Notes: generated by a model from the letters alone, not told the origin. Positions 35,201 to 48,970 are shown, counted from the stretch's first letter. The stretch is 64,000 bases of DNA from Niebla homalea (GCA_019925105.1 JAHGAU010000030.1:310001-374000), one strand, 5' to 3'. Numbers and translations: made by a program.

Positions 35201-36719
35201 TAACTTTATATATTTATAAATATCGTAATCCTTAATATAAATTATATATTTTATAATATTAAGGTATTTATAATAATATATTTATAATTTTAATATTTAA
35301 AGTATTAATAAATATCCGCCGTTTTATTTTATAGTTAAGTTATTTTAAGAAATCTTTTTTTAATAATCCTTTTATTTAAAACGTCGTTATATATTTTTAT
35401 TAACGTTATACTTAATATAACGGTAAAATATTTCTTTATACATCTTAAGGAATTAAGTCTCCTTATTATTAAAGGAAACTTATAGTTAATGATTTTAAAT
35501 TTTAAGTAAAAAACTATATTTTTTCTTTCTATATTCCTTAATATAATTTCTTTTTCGGTTTTTATAAAATATAAAAAATATATTTTATTTATTATAACGG
35601 TAAATAATTATCTTAAAATTTTAATTAACTTATATTTTCCTTTATTAATTTAAGTTTTAAATTTCTTTAAGCTTTCCTTTATTTTAAAGACGTTATATTA
35701 AGAAGGATATTCTTATTTTATAATTTATATATTATAATAATTTATTTTATTAATAATTTTATTATTATTTTAAAAGCTTTTATTAATTATAACGGGTTTA
35801 TTTTTATAACCGCGTTTTTTTCCTTATTATTAAATAGGTAGACTATTATTATTTTCATTTTCCTTAATATAGTTATTTTTTTTTCCGTTATCCTTTTATT
35901 CTTTATTATAAGTATCCTTTTTATTATTTTTATTACTTAATTCTTTTTTATTTAAAGGGTTATTGTCTTTATATTTTTACTTTATACCTTTAATTTTAAA
36001 TTGTTATTTTTATTTTTTATTAATGTTTTTATTTCCGTTTTTTAAAAGCTTTGTAAGCGTTTTATTTTTTTTTTAATTTTATTTTTATTTTTATATAAAA
36101 ATCCCTTATATTTTTTAATTTAATTTATAATATCGGTTAAATCTTTAACGTAATATCCTTTTACTTTATTATAAGGAGTTTTTAAGGCTTTTACCGTTTC
36201 CCTTACCGCCTTTTTGCCTTTATTTACCGGGTAATAAATTGTCTCCGTTTTTTACCTTTGGTCTTTTAAGGTTTTATTTTCCTTACTAGCTTTATTTCCC
36301 TTTTATATATTCTTAATAATATTTTTACTGTAATCTTCCCGCTTTTTCCCCCGCTCGTATCCTTTATTATTAATATTATACCGGCCTTTTTACCCTTTTA
36401 TTTATTTATTACCTCCGTATTATTATTATACGTTTTATATACTTTAATATGCGTATTTTATTAACTTTAATTTTTCTATTTACTTTAAATATTATCCGGT
36501 TTATTATTATTATATTACCTATATGCGTCGTCGCCGTTTCTATTAATATAAGTTATTTGCCCGTTTACTATTTTATTCTTAACCATTACGTTATTTCCAC
36601 TTATCGCACTTAATATACTTCCTTTGTTATTATTAAAGCTATACGTATACGTATCGTTTTGGACCTCTGGGGTCCCTTTGTTCGTCGCCGTCCTTAAATC
36701 CTTCTCCGAGCCATAAAGA

Positions 36720-37170
36720 ATCTAATTTAAGGGTTTAATTTATTTATTTAAAAATATTATTTTATTGGGGGTTATAAGGTACCGTAAACTTTCACTGAAT
36801 CCCTTTAACGTACCGTTAATTATTAAATTAAAAGCCGTTATATATATTATTATTATTAATATATAAATAACGGATAAAGCGGTTTAAGTAATAGATTCTT
36901 TTTATATAACCTTAAAAGGCCTTAAGAACCGTCTCGTATAAGGAATTTAATAATAAGGTTATATAGATGACTTTAACAACGTCTTTAATAAAGATAACGA
37001 CCCACTTATAATCGGCTTTTATATTATTAATAAGGTTAATTAAATTGGAATAAATAAGCTCGTTTTAATAAGTACCAGGCTTAATATAGCCTTTATTCGG
37101 CTTAAACTTTATTCATATCTCCGTATAAATAATATACTTATAGTTTCTTAATAGATTTAATAGGTTAAAA
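36720..37170 (-). pseudogene. Copia integrase fragment
   Basis: The - frame gives NELIYSNLINLINN followed by YKWVVIFIKDV (cf. ELIHSDLxGPI...YFVTFIDDxT, the first catalytic Asp region) and KFTVPYNPQ-stop-N (cf. FTVPYTPQQNG near the catalytic Glu). The Asp residues of the first motif read Asn or Lys, as G-to-A changes give. The integrase would have joined the element's cDNA to the chromosome. Only the N-terminal two thirds of the core is present before L3. Confidence 0.8.
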
Positions 37171-37449
37171 AAGTTAATACTGGTTATTATTTCCGGTAAA
37201 AGCTTAATATTTTATTCCTTTATATATTTTATTACCTTATATTAATATTTTGAGGCTTTTTAATTTATAAGAATAATATATAAAATTACGGGTATTAAAT
37301 TATTAATAATTTTAATATCGATTTTAAGGAAATAAAAAGCCGCCGGTAAGAATTTTATAAAGATACCGTTACGGTTAATAAATATATTTAAATCCTCTAG
37401 GTTATTATTTTACTTAAGGGGATAACCGGCTTATTATAGTTATCCGGGG

Positions 37450-37670
37450 TTAATAAGATTAAAGGTATTATTAAGGATAAAAAGGATATTATAAATAATT
37501 AAATTATAAACGTCTTTATTAAATTAATATAAGATTTTAACGACTTTAATATAAGTAATATTCCTCCCCTTAGAAAAGCCTTTAATAATAATAAGCTTAA
37601 GAAGGAGTTCTTTACGGATAAAAATACGGTTATTACCGACGATATAATTTATATAACCGGTATTAAAAAT
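37450..37670 (-). pseudogene. Copia aspartic protease fragment
   Basis: The frame reads FNTGYINYIVGNNRIFI, which parallels the Copia protease active-site segment (LDSGCTxHIxxxxxxF). The Asp reads Asn and the Cys reads Tyr, both G-to-A changes on the coding strand. A hydrophobic strand LIIYNILFILNNTFNLI follows at the normal distance (cf. VLYVPxLxxNLLS). Confidence 0.75.
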
Positions 37671-38099
37671 ATATATAATAAAAGTAAATATATTTATAAT
37701 TAAATATGCCTGGTAATCCCGGTAAATAACGGGCGGTAAAGCCGCTATAGCGATAATAACGTATATAAAAACCAGGTTTATTAAGGCTTTAACCCCTAAA
37801 AAGGCTTTATATTCCTTATCCTTAAACTTATTATTACTTTTATTATTGTCTTTATTACCGTTATTACCGCCGTTACCGCGGTATTAACGTTTTTAATCGT
37901 TATTGGTACTTATATTATTATTATTATCGTTATTACGGCGCTTATTATTATTATTATAGGTCGATTTATTATACCCGTAAAATAAGTAATAACCGGTAAC
38001 GATATAAAAACGTTTCTTTTATAAAACTTTAACATAATAACCCTAATGGATACCGAACTACGGAAGAATATAAAGCGGAATAAAATTATTTAAATAAAT

Positions 38100-38770
38100 A
38101 TTATCCCGGAAGCGTAAATTAATAATAAGAACCGTAAAAACTATAATATTAAACGTAAACGTTTTATTTAAGGCTTTATATTAAAGAAATCGGTTAATAA
38201 TATAAATAAGTACGTATTTTAAAACGTTAATATTATTATTAGCCGTTTAAAACGGTTTATATTTATTATTATATTAATTAATATAAGCTTTATACTCCGG
38301 GTTAAAACTTTTTTAAAATTATTAAATAAATATATTATTATTAATAATAAATATACCTTAGAAATTCTATAATTTATTAAAAAGATTTTAATATTTATTA
38401 TAATACTTATTTAAATCTAAGTATTAATTAAGGGTAAAAAAAATAAAACGCTTAAGGGTTAAGGTAAAATAATTTAAGCTTTTAAGTTAATATTAAGTAC
38501 GGAGGGTATTCTATGTTACTTTAATATTTTTAATATTCTTAATAATATATTAATTAATCTTTTTAATCTTTATACGGATTATAATATAAATTATAAAGTG
38601 CCTTTAATTATAGGTATTTTAGGCCTTTATAAGCTTATTACCCTTAAGAATATCAGTTTTAATAAAACCTAAACTGGAATTTATAATCCAATAATTAACC
38701 CGGGTAAACTTGAGTTTCTAACTTATTTTACGTTCCTATATAATATACCCAAGGTTATCCTTAAGCTTAA
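38100..38770 (-). pseudogene. Copia gag-like segment
   Basis: Long readable stretches upstream of the protease (for example LKALYNLYYNPYKD) lie where Copia Gag belongs. The likeness to UBN2-type Gag is weak and no zinc knuckle was found. The assignment rests mainly on position. Confidence 0.4.
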
Positions 38771-38809
38771 TAACCTTATTAAAAAAACCGGTAATCTTAA
38801 AGGGGTCAG

Positions 38810-38976
<167 letters not shown>

Positions 38977-39014
38977 CCTAGAAATTAAAGAGATCTTCGT
39001 CGTTAAGGGGCGAC

Positions 39015-41296
39015 GGGATTATAATTAATAATATTAAGCCCTTAAATAGAAATAACTTAAATAGCGATAATAATAAATAATATTTTAAGTTATTATCCTT
39101 TAAGACTATAGTTTTCTTAAATAATATACGTAAAAAACGGAACGTCTTATAAAGTAAATAATAACGGGCCCAGAATTTCTTCTTATTTAATAAGAATTAT
39201 AATTTAAAAATTAATAATAAATAATAAAGCTTCTTAATCTTAATAAACCGTTTAAGGCGTAAAGCTTATAGAATATATATAATACGCCGGGTAAAAGAAC
39301 GTTATTTAAGGATAAATAATTTAATTACGGGCTAAAATAATAAAACGTATAAATTAAAATAATCGATATATTCTTAATAATCTTAATAATAATAAAGATC
39401 TTAATAAAAAGCCTTTAAAAATAAAGTTATAATTAATTTAAGTTTTAATAATTTTAATAAAAAGGAAAAAGCCTTAAAAATAAGTATTTTATTTTTTATA
39501 CTTAAATTTCAATATAATAATTAAAGTAAACTTTAATATAAAGCTAGAATAATAATAATTTAAATTAAATAATTAACTTAATTAAAAGGTTAAATATATA
39601 CGATAATAAGCTTTATAAGTTACTTTAATTGCCTTAATAATAAATAAAAATTTCCCTTTATTCTTTAAGGGTATTAACGTATTTATTAAGGATCCGCCGA
39701 TTTAATAACCTTATAGGTATTACTATACCTTTATAGCGTACGTATAAATCGGTATATAAGGCTATTATACCCTATAATTCTGTATATAGATATTAATTTA
39801 GGCTAAAAGTATCTTAACCTTCTTATTTTCATCCCAGCCTCCTTATTTTTCAGGTAATTAAAGATTAAATCGATAGGATTATTAGGTAACTATAGTAGTT
39901 ATAATAATTATAAAAGGCGTTATAATATTTACGATAGCGGAGCGATAACTCTTAAGGTATTTAAGCTATATAATATAGTTAAGGCTTGCTAAATTAATGA
40001 ACGCAGTAGTAAGTATATAAGCCGGGCTTATAACCTATTGAAATAATAGGGTGTAACTTGCTTAATTAAGTACTATATAAGGTGCTAAGCGATATCTATC
40101 TATGAGAAGTCCAGGAAGTAGACTAGCCCTCTTTTTGGTAATAGCCGAGGTCTTTGCCTTCTGCACTTCTGACAAGAAGGCAGAGACCTCGATTAATACC
40201 AAAAGGGGACTAGCTTACTTCCTGGACTTCTTATAGATAGATATCGCTTAATACCTTATATAATACTTAATTAAGGAGTTATACCCTATTATTTTAATAA
40301 ATTATAAACCCGGCTTATATATTTATTACTGCGTTTAACAATTAATAAGCCTTAATAATAACAGCTTAAATACCTTAACAGCTATATTATCGCTCTATTA
40401 ATATTGTAACGGTTTTTATTATTATTATAACTATTATAGTTACTTAATAGTCCTATCGATTTAAGCTTTAATTACCCGAAAATAAGGAGGCTGGGACGAA
40501 AACGAGAAGGTTAAGAACGTCTTAACTTAAATTATTATCTATACGTAGAATCGTAGGGTATAATAGCCCTATATACTGACTTACGTATACGTCATAAAGG
40601 TATAATAATACTTATAAAGTTATTAAATCGGCGGATCCTTAATAAATACGTTAATATCTTTAAAGAATAAAGGGAAACGTTTATTTATTATTAAAGTAAT
40701 TAAAACGGTTTATAAAGCTTATTATTATATATATTTAGCCTTTTAATTAAGTTAATATTTAATTTAAATTATTATTATTTTGACTTTATATTAAAGTTTA
40801 TCTTAATTATTATATTAAAGTTTAAATATAAAGAAAAATAAAATATTTATTTTTAAAGCTTTTTTCTTTTTATTAAAATTATTAAAACTTAAGTTAATTA
40901 TAGCTTTATTTCCAGGGGCTCTTTACCAGGATTATTAAAAATACGTTAATTACTTTAATTTATACGTTCTATTATTTTAGCCCGTAATTAAATTATTTAT
41001 CCTTAAATAATATTCCTTTACCCGGCGTATTATATATACTTCTTAAGCGTTAAATCTTAAACAGTCTATTAGGATTAAAAAGCTTTATTATTTATTATTA
41101 ACTTTTAAATTACGATTCTTATTAAGTAAAAAGAAACTCCGGGCCCGTTATTATTTACTTTATAAGATATTTTATTTTATACGTATTTTATTTAGGAAAA
41201 CCATAATCTTAAAAAATAACGATTTAAAATATTATTTTTTATTATTATTATTTAAGTTATCCTTATTTAAGGGCTTAATATTATTAATTATAACCC
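39015..41296. repeat. 2.3-kb palindrome with 12-nt loop
   Basis: The left arm (39,015-40,162) and right arm (40,175-41,296) are reverse complements, with a loop of only 12 nt (gcacttctgaca). Arms are 1,148 and 1,122 bp, a 26-bp difference from indels. Near the centre (about 39,990-40,330) the arms are nearly identical and keep CA/TG dinucleotides; outward they diverge by transition-type changes. Paired landmarks are the aggaagta stem beside the centre, the catcccagcctccttatt block at 39,829 against 40,490, the ggatccgccgattta block at 39,689 against 40,622, and ataatattaagccc at 39,028 against 41,272. No open frame and no recognisable transposase were seen. It may be a fold-back transposon or an inverted duplication; no clear TSD was found. 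Confidence 0.9.
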
Positions 41297-43157
41297 AAAA
41301 TTTTATTAATAAATATATAATAAGACCCTATTAAGAGTAATATTAACTCTAAAACGGAAGTTATATATTATCTACTTAATCCTACGTTAATTTACTTATT
41401 ATACTTACGTTCAATAATATTATATTATTAATCTTATAATAACCGCCGTAATATAAAGAACTATTACGATAAGCTAAATTTATTGGTTATTAAACCTGGG
41501 CTTAAACTAACCTAAAGGTACGTAAAGGATGATCGGAGCTTTATATACGCGTACGCTCAGTCCGGTATAATTCAATAATAAAGTAATAAAGCCGTTTTTG
41601 GAGCTTAAGTCTTAATACGTAAATAAGTAAAAAAAGGAATATTTATTTTAGAGTGAATATTAAAAGTTGAATGAAAATAGGAGTAGCTTTAATATAATTG
41701 CCCTTAATCTTTAATAAATTTATTTAATATAGCTTATAAATAAGTTATATATAAAACGAAAAACTTAGCGTAATTCTATATTTAGCTTATTAATATATAT
41801 TGCTTAATATAATATTCTTTTTTATTACTTTATCTTTAGCCTTAATTGATATATCGGTCTATTTACTATATTACCGCATCGCGGAGTCCTCCTTTACCTT
41901 AATTTTATGTTTCCTTATAAAAGCTTAAAAACTTATAATTTCAGGAGATCAGCATATTTTAAAATGGGACCATTAAAGTATTAATCTTTATAAGTCGTAA
42001 TTATATAAAGGAATATTATTGCGGTTAACTTAGTTTACTTATAGTTCTTATAATATTTCAGATTAATATTATTAAAATATATAATCTATTAACGATCTAA
42101 GATTACTTTTTAATTAATTATAGTTATATTCTACCTATAATATTACGTTACTTTTAGGGTACTTTATATTTTATATAAATATATAGTCTTTAATTAATAT
42201 ATATTATAACGTTAACCTCGGTAATTAAGTTAATAATTAAAAGTAGCAATCTATAATACTTTAATTATATATATCCTTTATCTTTTATAGTTTAATATAA
42301 AAGATAGAAAAGTCCTTTATATCTTCTTTAATAACTTTAATCTTATTAGACCCTTGCTTTATCATATAAAAGGGAAAAGATTTTATTATAGCCTATTTTA
42401 ATTAAGCTAAAAGCTATTTATTTATAATTAATATTTATTTACGACGTATATAAAAGCTTAAACGAAACGTTTTATAAGTTAATTCTTTAATTCTTATAAA
42501 TAATAATATTAAATACGGAATCTTTATATCATTTAACTTTTAATAAACTTTTACGTATTTTTTATATTAATCGGTAAGAATAAAGTATTAAGAAATAAAA
42601 ATATATATAATAAATTTAAAAAGGATAAGTACGTTTAAGAATAATTTTAAAGCCGTTAATCTTTTAAAATAATAAGGGGATAATATTAATTTTACGATAG
42701 GATAAACTTAATAATATATTATTATTAAGAAGGGCAATATTTAGTAAAGTACTTTAAGATACGTCTATTACGAATTTTTATAAATGTTAAAGCCGCTTAT
42801 TACTTTAACTTATACGGCTTTTATTATATAGTATTATTCTAATTAAATTAAGAGCGTTAACTGGATAAATATATATTTATATTATTTTAAGTTATTATAA
42901 TTGCCTTAAAGATATTTTAAACGGAATAATAAAGCATTTATAAGGCGTTATATTAAAAAGATCCTAACGTAACGAGCTTAATATATTATAATAAATCTTA
43001 CTTTTAAGGCCGTAAGATCCGTACGGGAGGCCTTTTTTTTATACCAGATTATACCGGCGTAATAATAAATTGAATATCTTTTAGTCTCTTAAAACGGTGG
43101 AAAAAAAAGGATTATTAATTTATTTTTAATCGGATACCTTAATCTATAGACTTTTTA
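41297..43157. other. degraded AT-rich DNA, no gene recognised
   Basis: RIP-mutated sequence with a slightly less affected patch near 41,500-41,600 and another near 41,930-41,990. No motif, RNA gene or array was recognised. Confidence 0.5.
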
Positions 43158-43170
43158 ATCTCTTTAATAT
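43158..43170. repeat. TSD of LINE L4, left copy
   Basis: atctctttaatat, repeated exactly at 48,958-48,970. Confidence 0.9.
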
Positions 43171-46100
43171 TGATTGATTGATTGATTTATACTACGGGTC
43201 TAGCTAAGCTAATTCCGGCGTTCCTTAATATACGGCCTTTTAACCTTACTGGTAACCGTAAAAACCTGATACTTATAACGTTAAGGTAAAAACCGGCGTC
43301 TATTAAGCCTTTACCCTTTATCCTTTAAGGTAAAGGATATTAATGGCCGTTTAGAAAGTAATAATTTATTTATATACTTTCTATATTTTAACTCCCCCAA
43401 GAAAATCCGTAATATTACGATTATATCCTTATAAAAACTATCCTTAAACTTATTATTCTTTTACTCCTTTATATATTTATATTATTTTAATTTTATATAA
43501 TATTTTTAAATATCCTTATTAATATTTATACGTTTAATATATACTTTTTTTATATTATTATTACCGTTAATTCCTTTAAAGACTTTTAATAAGTATTTAC
43601 TATTATATCTTTATAGCTATAAAGATACTTTCCGGTTTATATAATTAATATAACCGGTTTCCGCTCCTCTTTTCTTTCCTTAATCGGTAATAGGTTTTCT
43701 CCGTAAAATCTTTAATAACTTTATTTATCTTTATAATAAGGTTAAATTATAATAATAATCCGGTAAATATTATAAATTTAACGGCTGCTTAAATATTTTA
43801 TTTCGTAAATAATATTTAACGGTAATTATAAATATTAATTTTTACGATAAGTTTTAATTTAATTTCCGTAAATAAGGAATAAAAATAAGGACGTATATAG
43901 CGTTTTACTTCCTTTATCCGTATTTATATCCGGCGTTTATCTAACCTTTAATATATATAATAAATAGGAAATAAGTTAAACCGTTTTTATTTATCCGGAA
44001 TTAAATCGTTAATACGTTATTATCCTTTTTATAAGCGTTAAAAGCTAGGTAATAATAATTTTAAGGTATAAAGTCCCTATATTTCCGTCAACGTTTAATC
44101 TACTTTATCGTAATTTATAAGGTAATTATTATAATCTTTACTCTTTGGATCCTTTTAATCTTAATTTTTCTCGTACCTGGTAAGAGTTTATACCCGCTTA
44201 AATTAACCTCCGGAATATTAGTAAAATTAATTTCCTTTTTAGTTTATTTTTACTTTATCTTAATAGGAAAAGAGATAAATATCTTTAATTTACTCTTTTT
44301 AACTTTAAGCTTATTAAGATTTTAACGGATCCGCCCGTTTTTTATTATTATAATTAAATATATATATTTCTTTAGCTTTATTTAAGTAATTATTTAATTT
44401 AATAAAATTTCGACCGGTAATATAAAGATTTTAAATTTTAATATTAAAATAAAAATTACTTTATAAATACTATTAATTACTCTTAAATACCGATTCTGGA
44501 CTTTTTATAATATTTAAATAAACTCCTTTTTATGTCCCGGAGTACCCTTAAATATATATTAGATAACTATAACGTATATTATAATTAACTTTATTATAAC
44601 CTAATAAATAGGCCGGGCCTTTTATAATATAATTCCTTATATTAATACGGTAAGATAAATAAAGCTTTTTTTCTTATAAAGTTATTTTCTTTTAAATTTT
44701 TCTTATATAATTTTTTTAATTAAGCTTTTTATTTACTTAAAGGTTAAGGACTTTAATATTAATATCCGGTTTTATTATAATTTTATTTAAGTTTATTATA
44801 ATTATTATATTATATAACCTTAAGCTTTTAATTATATAAATAAATTTATATTTATACGGCGTAAATTAAACCCTATAAGTTCTTATTTATTAAAAATAAA
44901 CTTTATTAGTTTATTTTAATTTTAAATAATTTATATATATAAAGATATTATAAGCTAAAAAGTAAATATTATTAATAAAGTTTTTAATTGAAACCTTTTA
45001 TTTTAACTTAATAAGTTTTTTAATTAATAGACCGTTAAAAAATAAAAATAGTATAAAAGAAATAAGCAATCTTTAAGGAATCTTTATTATAATGGGCTTT
45101 ATTAAGCTTATTTTTTATTTTAGGTTAATTAATATAACTTAATTACTTAAGAAACTCCTCATTTACTTAATTAAAAAGGGTAATATCCCCTTTTTCTTTA
45201 AGTTATATAATAACTTTTAATAGTTTATTTTATTAAAGGCATTTATAATATTGAAAAAAAGAAGACTTATAATATACTTCTTCCCGTAACCTTATATTAT
45301 ATATACGCCGTTAATTAATCCTTTAAGGGTTATTTTTATTAACCGATTTTTCTTTATTTTTATTTATTAATTAAAAAGAAGTCCGTAATTCTTTATATAA
45401 TTATTAAGGATTCTTATTATTACCGTTTTTAAGGCTTTCCTTAACGTATATAAGAGTATAATAAGTCTATAAGACTTTATATTAAAGTAATTCAGCTTAA
45501 TAAGCTTTTTAAAAATAATTATTTTTATTTTTTTAAACTTATATAAGTAATAATTAACGTTAAAATATACTTAAAAAAAGTAAATAAAAATCTTTTTAAA
45601 TAATAAAATTATTATTATTAAGAATCTATTAAGAATCTTATTTAATTTTAAGGCTTTATCCTTCTTTAATTTATTAATCGTTTTAATTATTATATTTTAT
45701 ATTATTATCTTATTTATTAATACGGGGTTAAAATATATAATACTATTAATATCGTTTAAATTAACTTTTAACGGAAAAAGGAAAAATGCTTTTTTAAGGG
45801 CTTTAATTTTACCGTTAAAGGTATTAATTAATATATTATTGGGTCTTTTAAAAAATAAAAATTTAAAAATAAGCTTTAATTTCTTATTCTATTTTTTATT
45901 ATATTTTATTAATTTTTAAATATTATAAAATAAAATTAATCAATTATATATTATAGATTAAAAATATATTTATTTAACCTTTTTAATAATCCTTTCCTTT
46001 TCCTTTTAAGTAATCCTTAATTAATTAAGTATCTTTTAGTTTTTATAATTAAAAACTTATTTAACTAGCCTTTTTGCTTTTATAATTGCGGTTATATATC

Positions 46101-48957
46101 CTTTATTTTAATAAATTTTAACTTTTTAAAAGGATTTTATTATTAAAATAATCTTATTAATTATGTTATTTAATATTTTTATTATTTACTCTATAAAAAG
46201 GTCGATCCGGTCTTTATTATTTAATTAAAGGAAATCCATAAACTATATTATTATTTCCTCCGCTTTTATATAAACCTTTATTTCTTTAACCGTTTTTTAT
46301 ACCTTCCTTATTAATAATAATATAATTATATTAACGGTTTAATTTAAAGTTATTTATATCGGTATATAATTTAAATTATATTTTAAGTCCTTTTATGGCC
46401 TATATATTATAACCGCGTTAATAACCCTTTTTATATTAAAAATTAAATTAATCATCGTTTTAAATTTATAACTTTTTATATAATAATTTTTTATAATATT
46501 AATAATAAAAGGTTAATTTAAACAATAATTATTAATAAATTATCTAATTTAATGTAATTTATTATACGTTTTTCCTTATTCTATATATAATAATATAGGT
46601 TAAAGTCTTTAAGTAATATATATTTACTTAAAGTATTTAAAATCTTTTTAAGTAACGGTATTATAAAAAATCTTTTTTTATTGGTTAACGGCGGGTTATA
46701 TACGTTATAAATATTAAAGTCGTTTTTTAAGTTTTTTTCCTTTATAATATAAAGTATATAAAGGTTTTTATTATAATAAATAATATTTTAATTATTTATA
46801 TTAAACCGCTTATTTATAAAGAAATATATTCTGGTTATTTTATTTCCTTTAAAGGCTAAATAAAACCTTTTTCCCGGGTTAATAAACGAATATATATATA
46901 AACTATATAATGGTTTTTATATTATTATAACGTTAATATTTTTAATTTTTTTAAATTTAAATATTAATATTATGGCTTTAATTCTTTTATTATAAACGTT
47001 ATATTATATTATTCTTAAAAACGTTAATATATTATATATTAATTTCTATAAAAATACTTTTTTTTATATTTATTTAAGTTACGGATTTCTTATTAAAGTT
47101 AAGCGTTTTCTAATTTAATACCTTCCCGGTTATTATTAAAGACGTAAGATAATTAACCCTTAAAATCAGGATTATAAGGAACTTTCTTTTTTTATTATTA
47201 TTTATTTTTTATTATTTAATTAATTAAGCTTATATTTTAAGGTTATTTTTAATTAATTTATTAAATTAATCTTATACGTATTATACCGTTGGATTTTCAC
47301 GGTTATCCGGGTCTCCTTATATTTAATTTCCTTAACTTTTATTATATATTTAAAATCTTATATTAAGTATCCTTCCTTATTATATATAATATATTTAAGT
47401 ATATCCTTTATAAGCCCCTTAATTATTAACTTTATATATTTATAAGTATTATAATCCTTAACGTAAATTATATACTTTATAATATTAAAATATTTTATAA
47501 TAATATATTTATAATTTTAATACTTAAAATATTAATAAATATTAGCCGCTTTATTTTATAATTAAATTATTTTAAGAAATCCTTTTTTAATAATCCTTTT
47601 ATTGAAGACGTTATTATATATCTTTATTAATATTATACTTAATATAACGGTAAAATATTTCTTTATACGTCTTAAGGAATTAAATCTTTTTATTACCGGC
47701 GGAAGCCTATAATTAATAATTTTAAGTTTTAAGTAAAAAACCGTATTCTTTTTTTCTATATTTTTTAATATAGCCTCTTTTTCGGCTTCCTTAAAATATA
47801 ATAGGTATATCCCGTTTATTATAACGGTAAATAATTGCCTTAAAACCTTAATTAATTTATACTTTTTTTTATTAATTTAAATTTTAAACCTTTTTAAGTT
47901 TTTTTTCGCCTTTAAAAACGTTATATTAAAAAGGATATTTTTATTTTATAACTTATATATTATAATAATCTATTCTATTAATAATTCCGTTATTATTTTA
48001 AAAGCCTTTATTAATTATAATAAGTTTATTTTTACCGTTATATTCCTTTTTTCATTATTAAATAAATAAACTGTTATTATTTTCACCTTTTTTAATATAA
48101 CCGTTTTCTCCTCCGTTATCCTTTTATTCTTTACCGTAAGTACCCCCTTTATTATTTTTATCGTCCAGTTTTTTCTTATTTAAGGGGCCGCCGTTTTTAT
48201 ACCCTTATTTTATATACCCAACCTTAAGCCGTTATTTTTACTTTTTATTAACGCCCTTATTACCGCCCCTTAAGAGCCCTATAACCGCTCTATTTCCCCT
48301 AGTTTTACCCTTATTTTTATATAGAAATCCTTTATATTTTTTAACTTAATCTATAGTATTAATTAAGTCTTTAACGTAATATTCTTTTACTTTACTGTAA
48401 GGAGTCCTTTTAAGGCCTTTATTGCCTCCTTTATTGTTTTTTCGCCCTTATTTATTGGGCGATATATTATCTCTGCCTTTTATTTTTAATCTTTTAAAAT
48501 CCTATCCTTTTTATTAATTTTATTTCCCTTTTATATACTTTTAATAATATTTTTATTGCGGTCTTTTTACCTTTTCCCCTTATTTATATTCCTTACCGTT
48601 AATACCGTACCGGCCTTTTTATCCCCTTATTTACCTATTATTTCTACATTATTATTACGTATTTTATATACTTTAATACGTAAATTTTATTAACCTTAAT
48701 TTCCTTATTTATTTTAAGCGTTATCCGGCTTATTATTATTATATTACCCATATATATTATCGTTATTTTTATTAATATAGGTTATTTGCCCGTTTACCAC
48801 CTTATTCTTAACCATTACGCTACTTTTACTTATCGTACTTAATATACTTTTCTTACTGTTACTAAAGCTATACGTATACGTATCGTTTTGGACCTCTGGG
48901 GTCCCTTTGTTTGTCGCTATCCCTATTATATTTTGGATTAGAGCTTTTATATATTTC
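43171..48957 (-). mobile_element. LINE L4, full length
   Basis: A 5,787-bp Tad-like LINE on -, uninterrupted, with a 13-bp TSD. The 3' end is TACTACGGGTCTAGC after a (TTGA)n tail. By position, reverse transcriptase is at about 44.9-45.8 kb and endonuclease at about 46.3-47.1 kb. This copy has the best-preserved ORF1 start and serves as a reference for the family. RIP stops fill the rest. Confidence 0.92.
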
Positions 48958-48959
48958 AT
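48744..48959 (-). pseudogene. LINE ORF1 N-terminal fragment of L4 (71 codons)
   Basis: An open frame of 71 codons includes IATNKGTPEVQNDTYTYSFSN and, later, VMVKNKVVNGQITYINKNN, aligned to the ORF1 start in L2. The apparent ATG is made partly of target DNA: A and T belong to the TSD and only G to the element. The first 14 codons (KYIKALIQNIIGIA) are leader sequence found in no other copy. The inherited start may instead have been the ATG directly before GCGACGAAC seen in L2 (ATA here). The frame ends in a TAA at a probable former Gln codon. It is not expected to make a functional product. Confidence 0.8.
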
Positions 48960-48970
48960 CTCTTTAATAT
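48958..48970. repeat. TSD of LINE L4, right copy
   Basis: Exact second copy of the 13-bp target at 43,158-43,170. Confidence 0.9.

Larger units (their letters stand above)
30142..36714 (-). mobile_element. LINE L3, full length, with nested SINE
   Basis: Same LINE family as L1, L2 and L4 on -. The left end is (TTGA)n followed by ACGGATCTAGTTAAGCTAATT. The right end carries the ORF1 start region (GGGTCCCTTTGTTCGTCGCC at about 36,670-36,690). Without the SINE and its extra TSD copy it is about 5,827 bp. The flanking direct repeat is only aaagaat (30,135-30,141 and 36,715-36,721), so the outer limits are uncertain by a few bases. By position, reverse transcriptase lies at about 32.7-33.6 kb and endonuclease at about 33.9-34.8 kb. 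The ORF1 start is better preserved than the body. It interrupts or abuts the integrase of the Copia remnant to its right. Confidence 0.88.
36715..38800 (-). mobile_element. Ty1/Copia retrotransposon remnant
   Basis: Read on -, the order is gag-like sequence (about 38,100-38,770), aspartic protease (37,450-37,670), then integrase (36,720-37,170), the Ty1/Copia order. It stops at LINE L3, so the distal integrase and reverse transcriptase are missing or displaced. I did not find the continuation on the far side of L3. No LTR was identified; upstream lies a microsatellite and a large palindrome. RIP-type stops run throughout. Confidence 0.75.
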
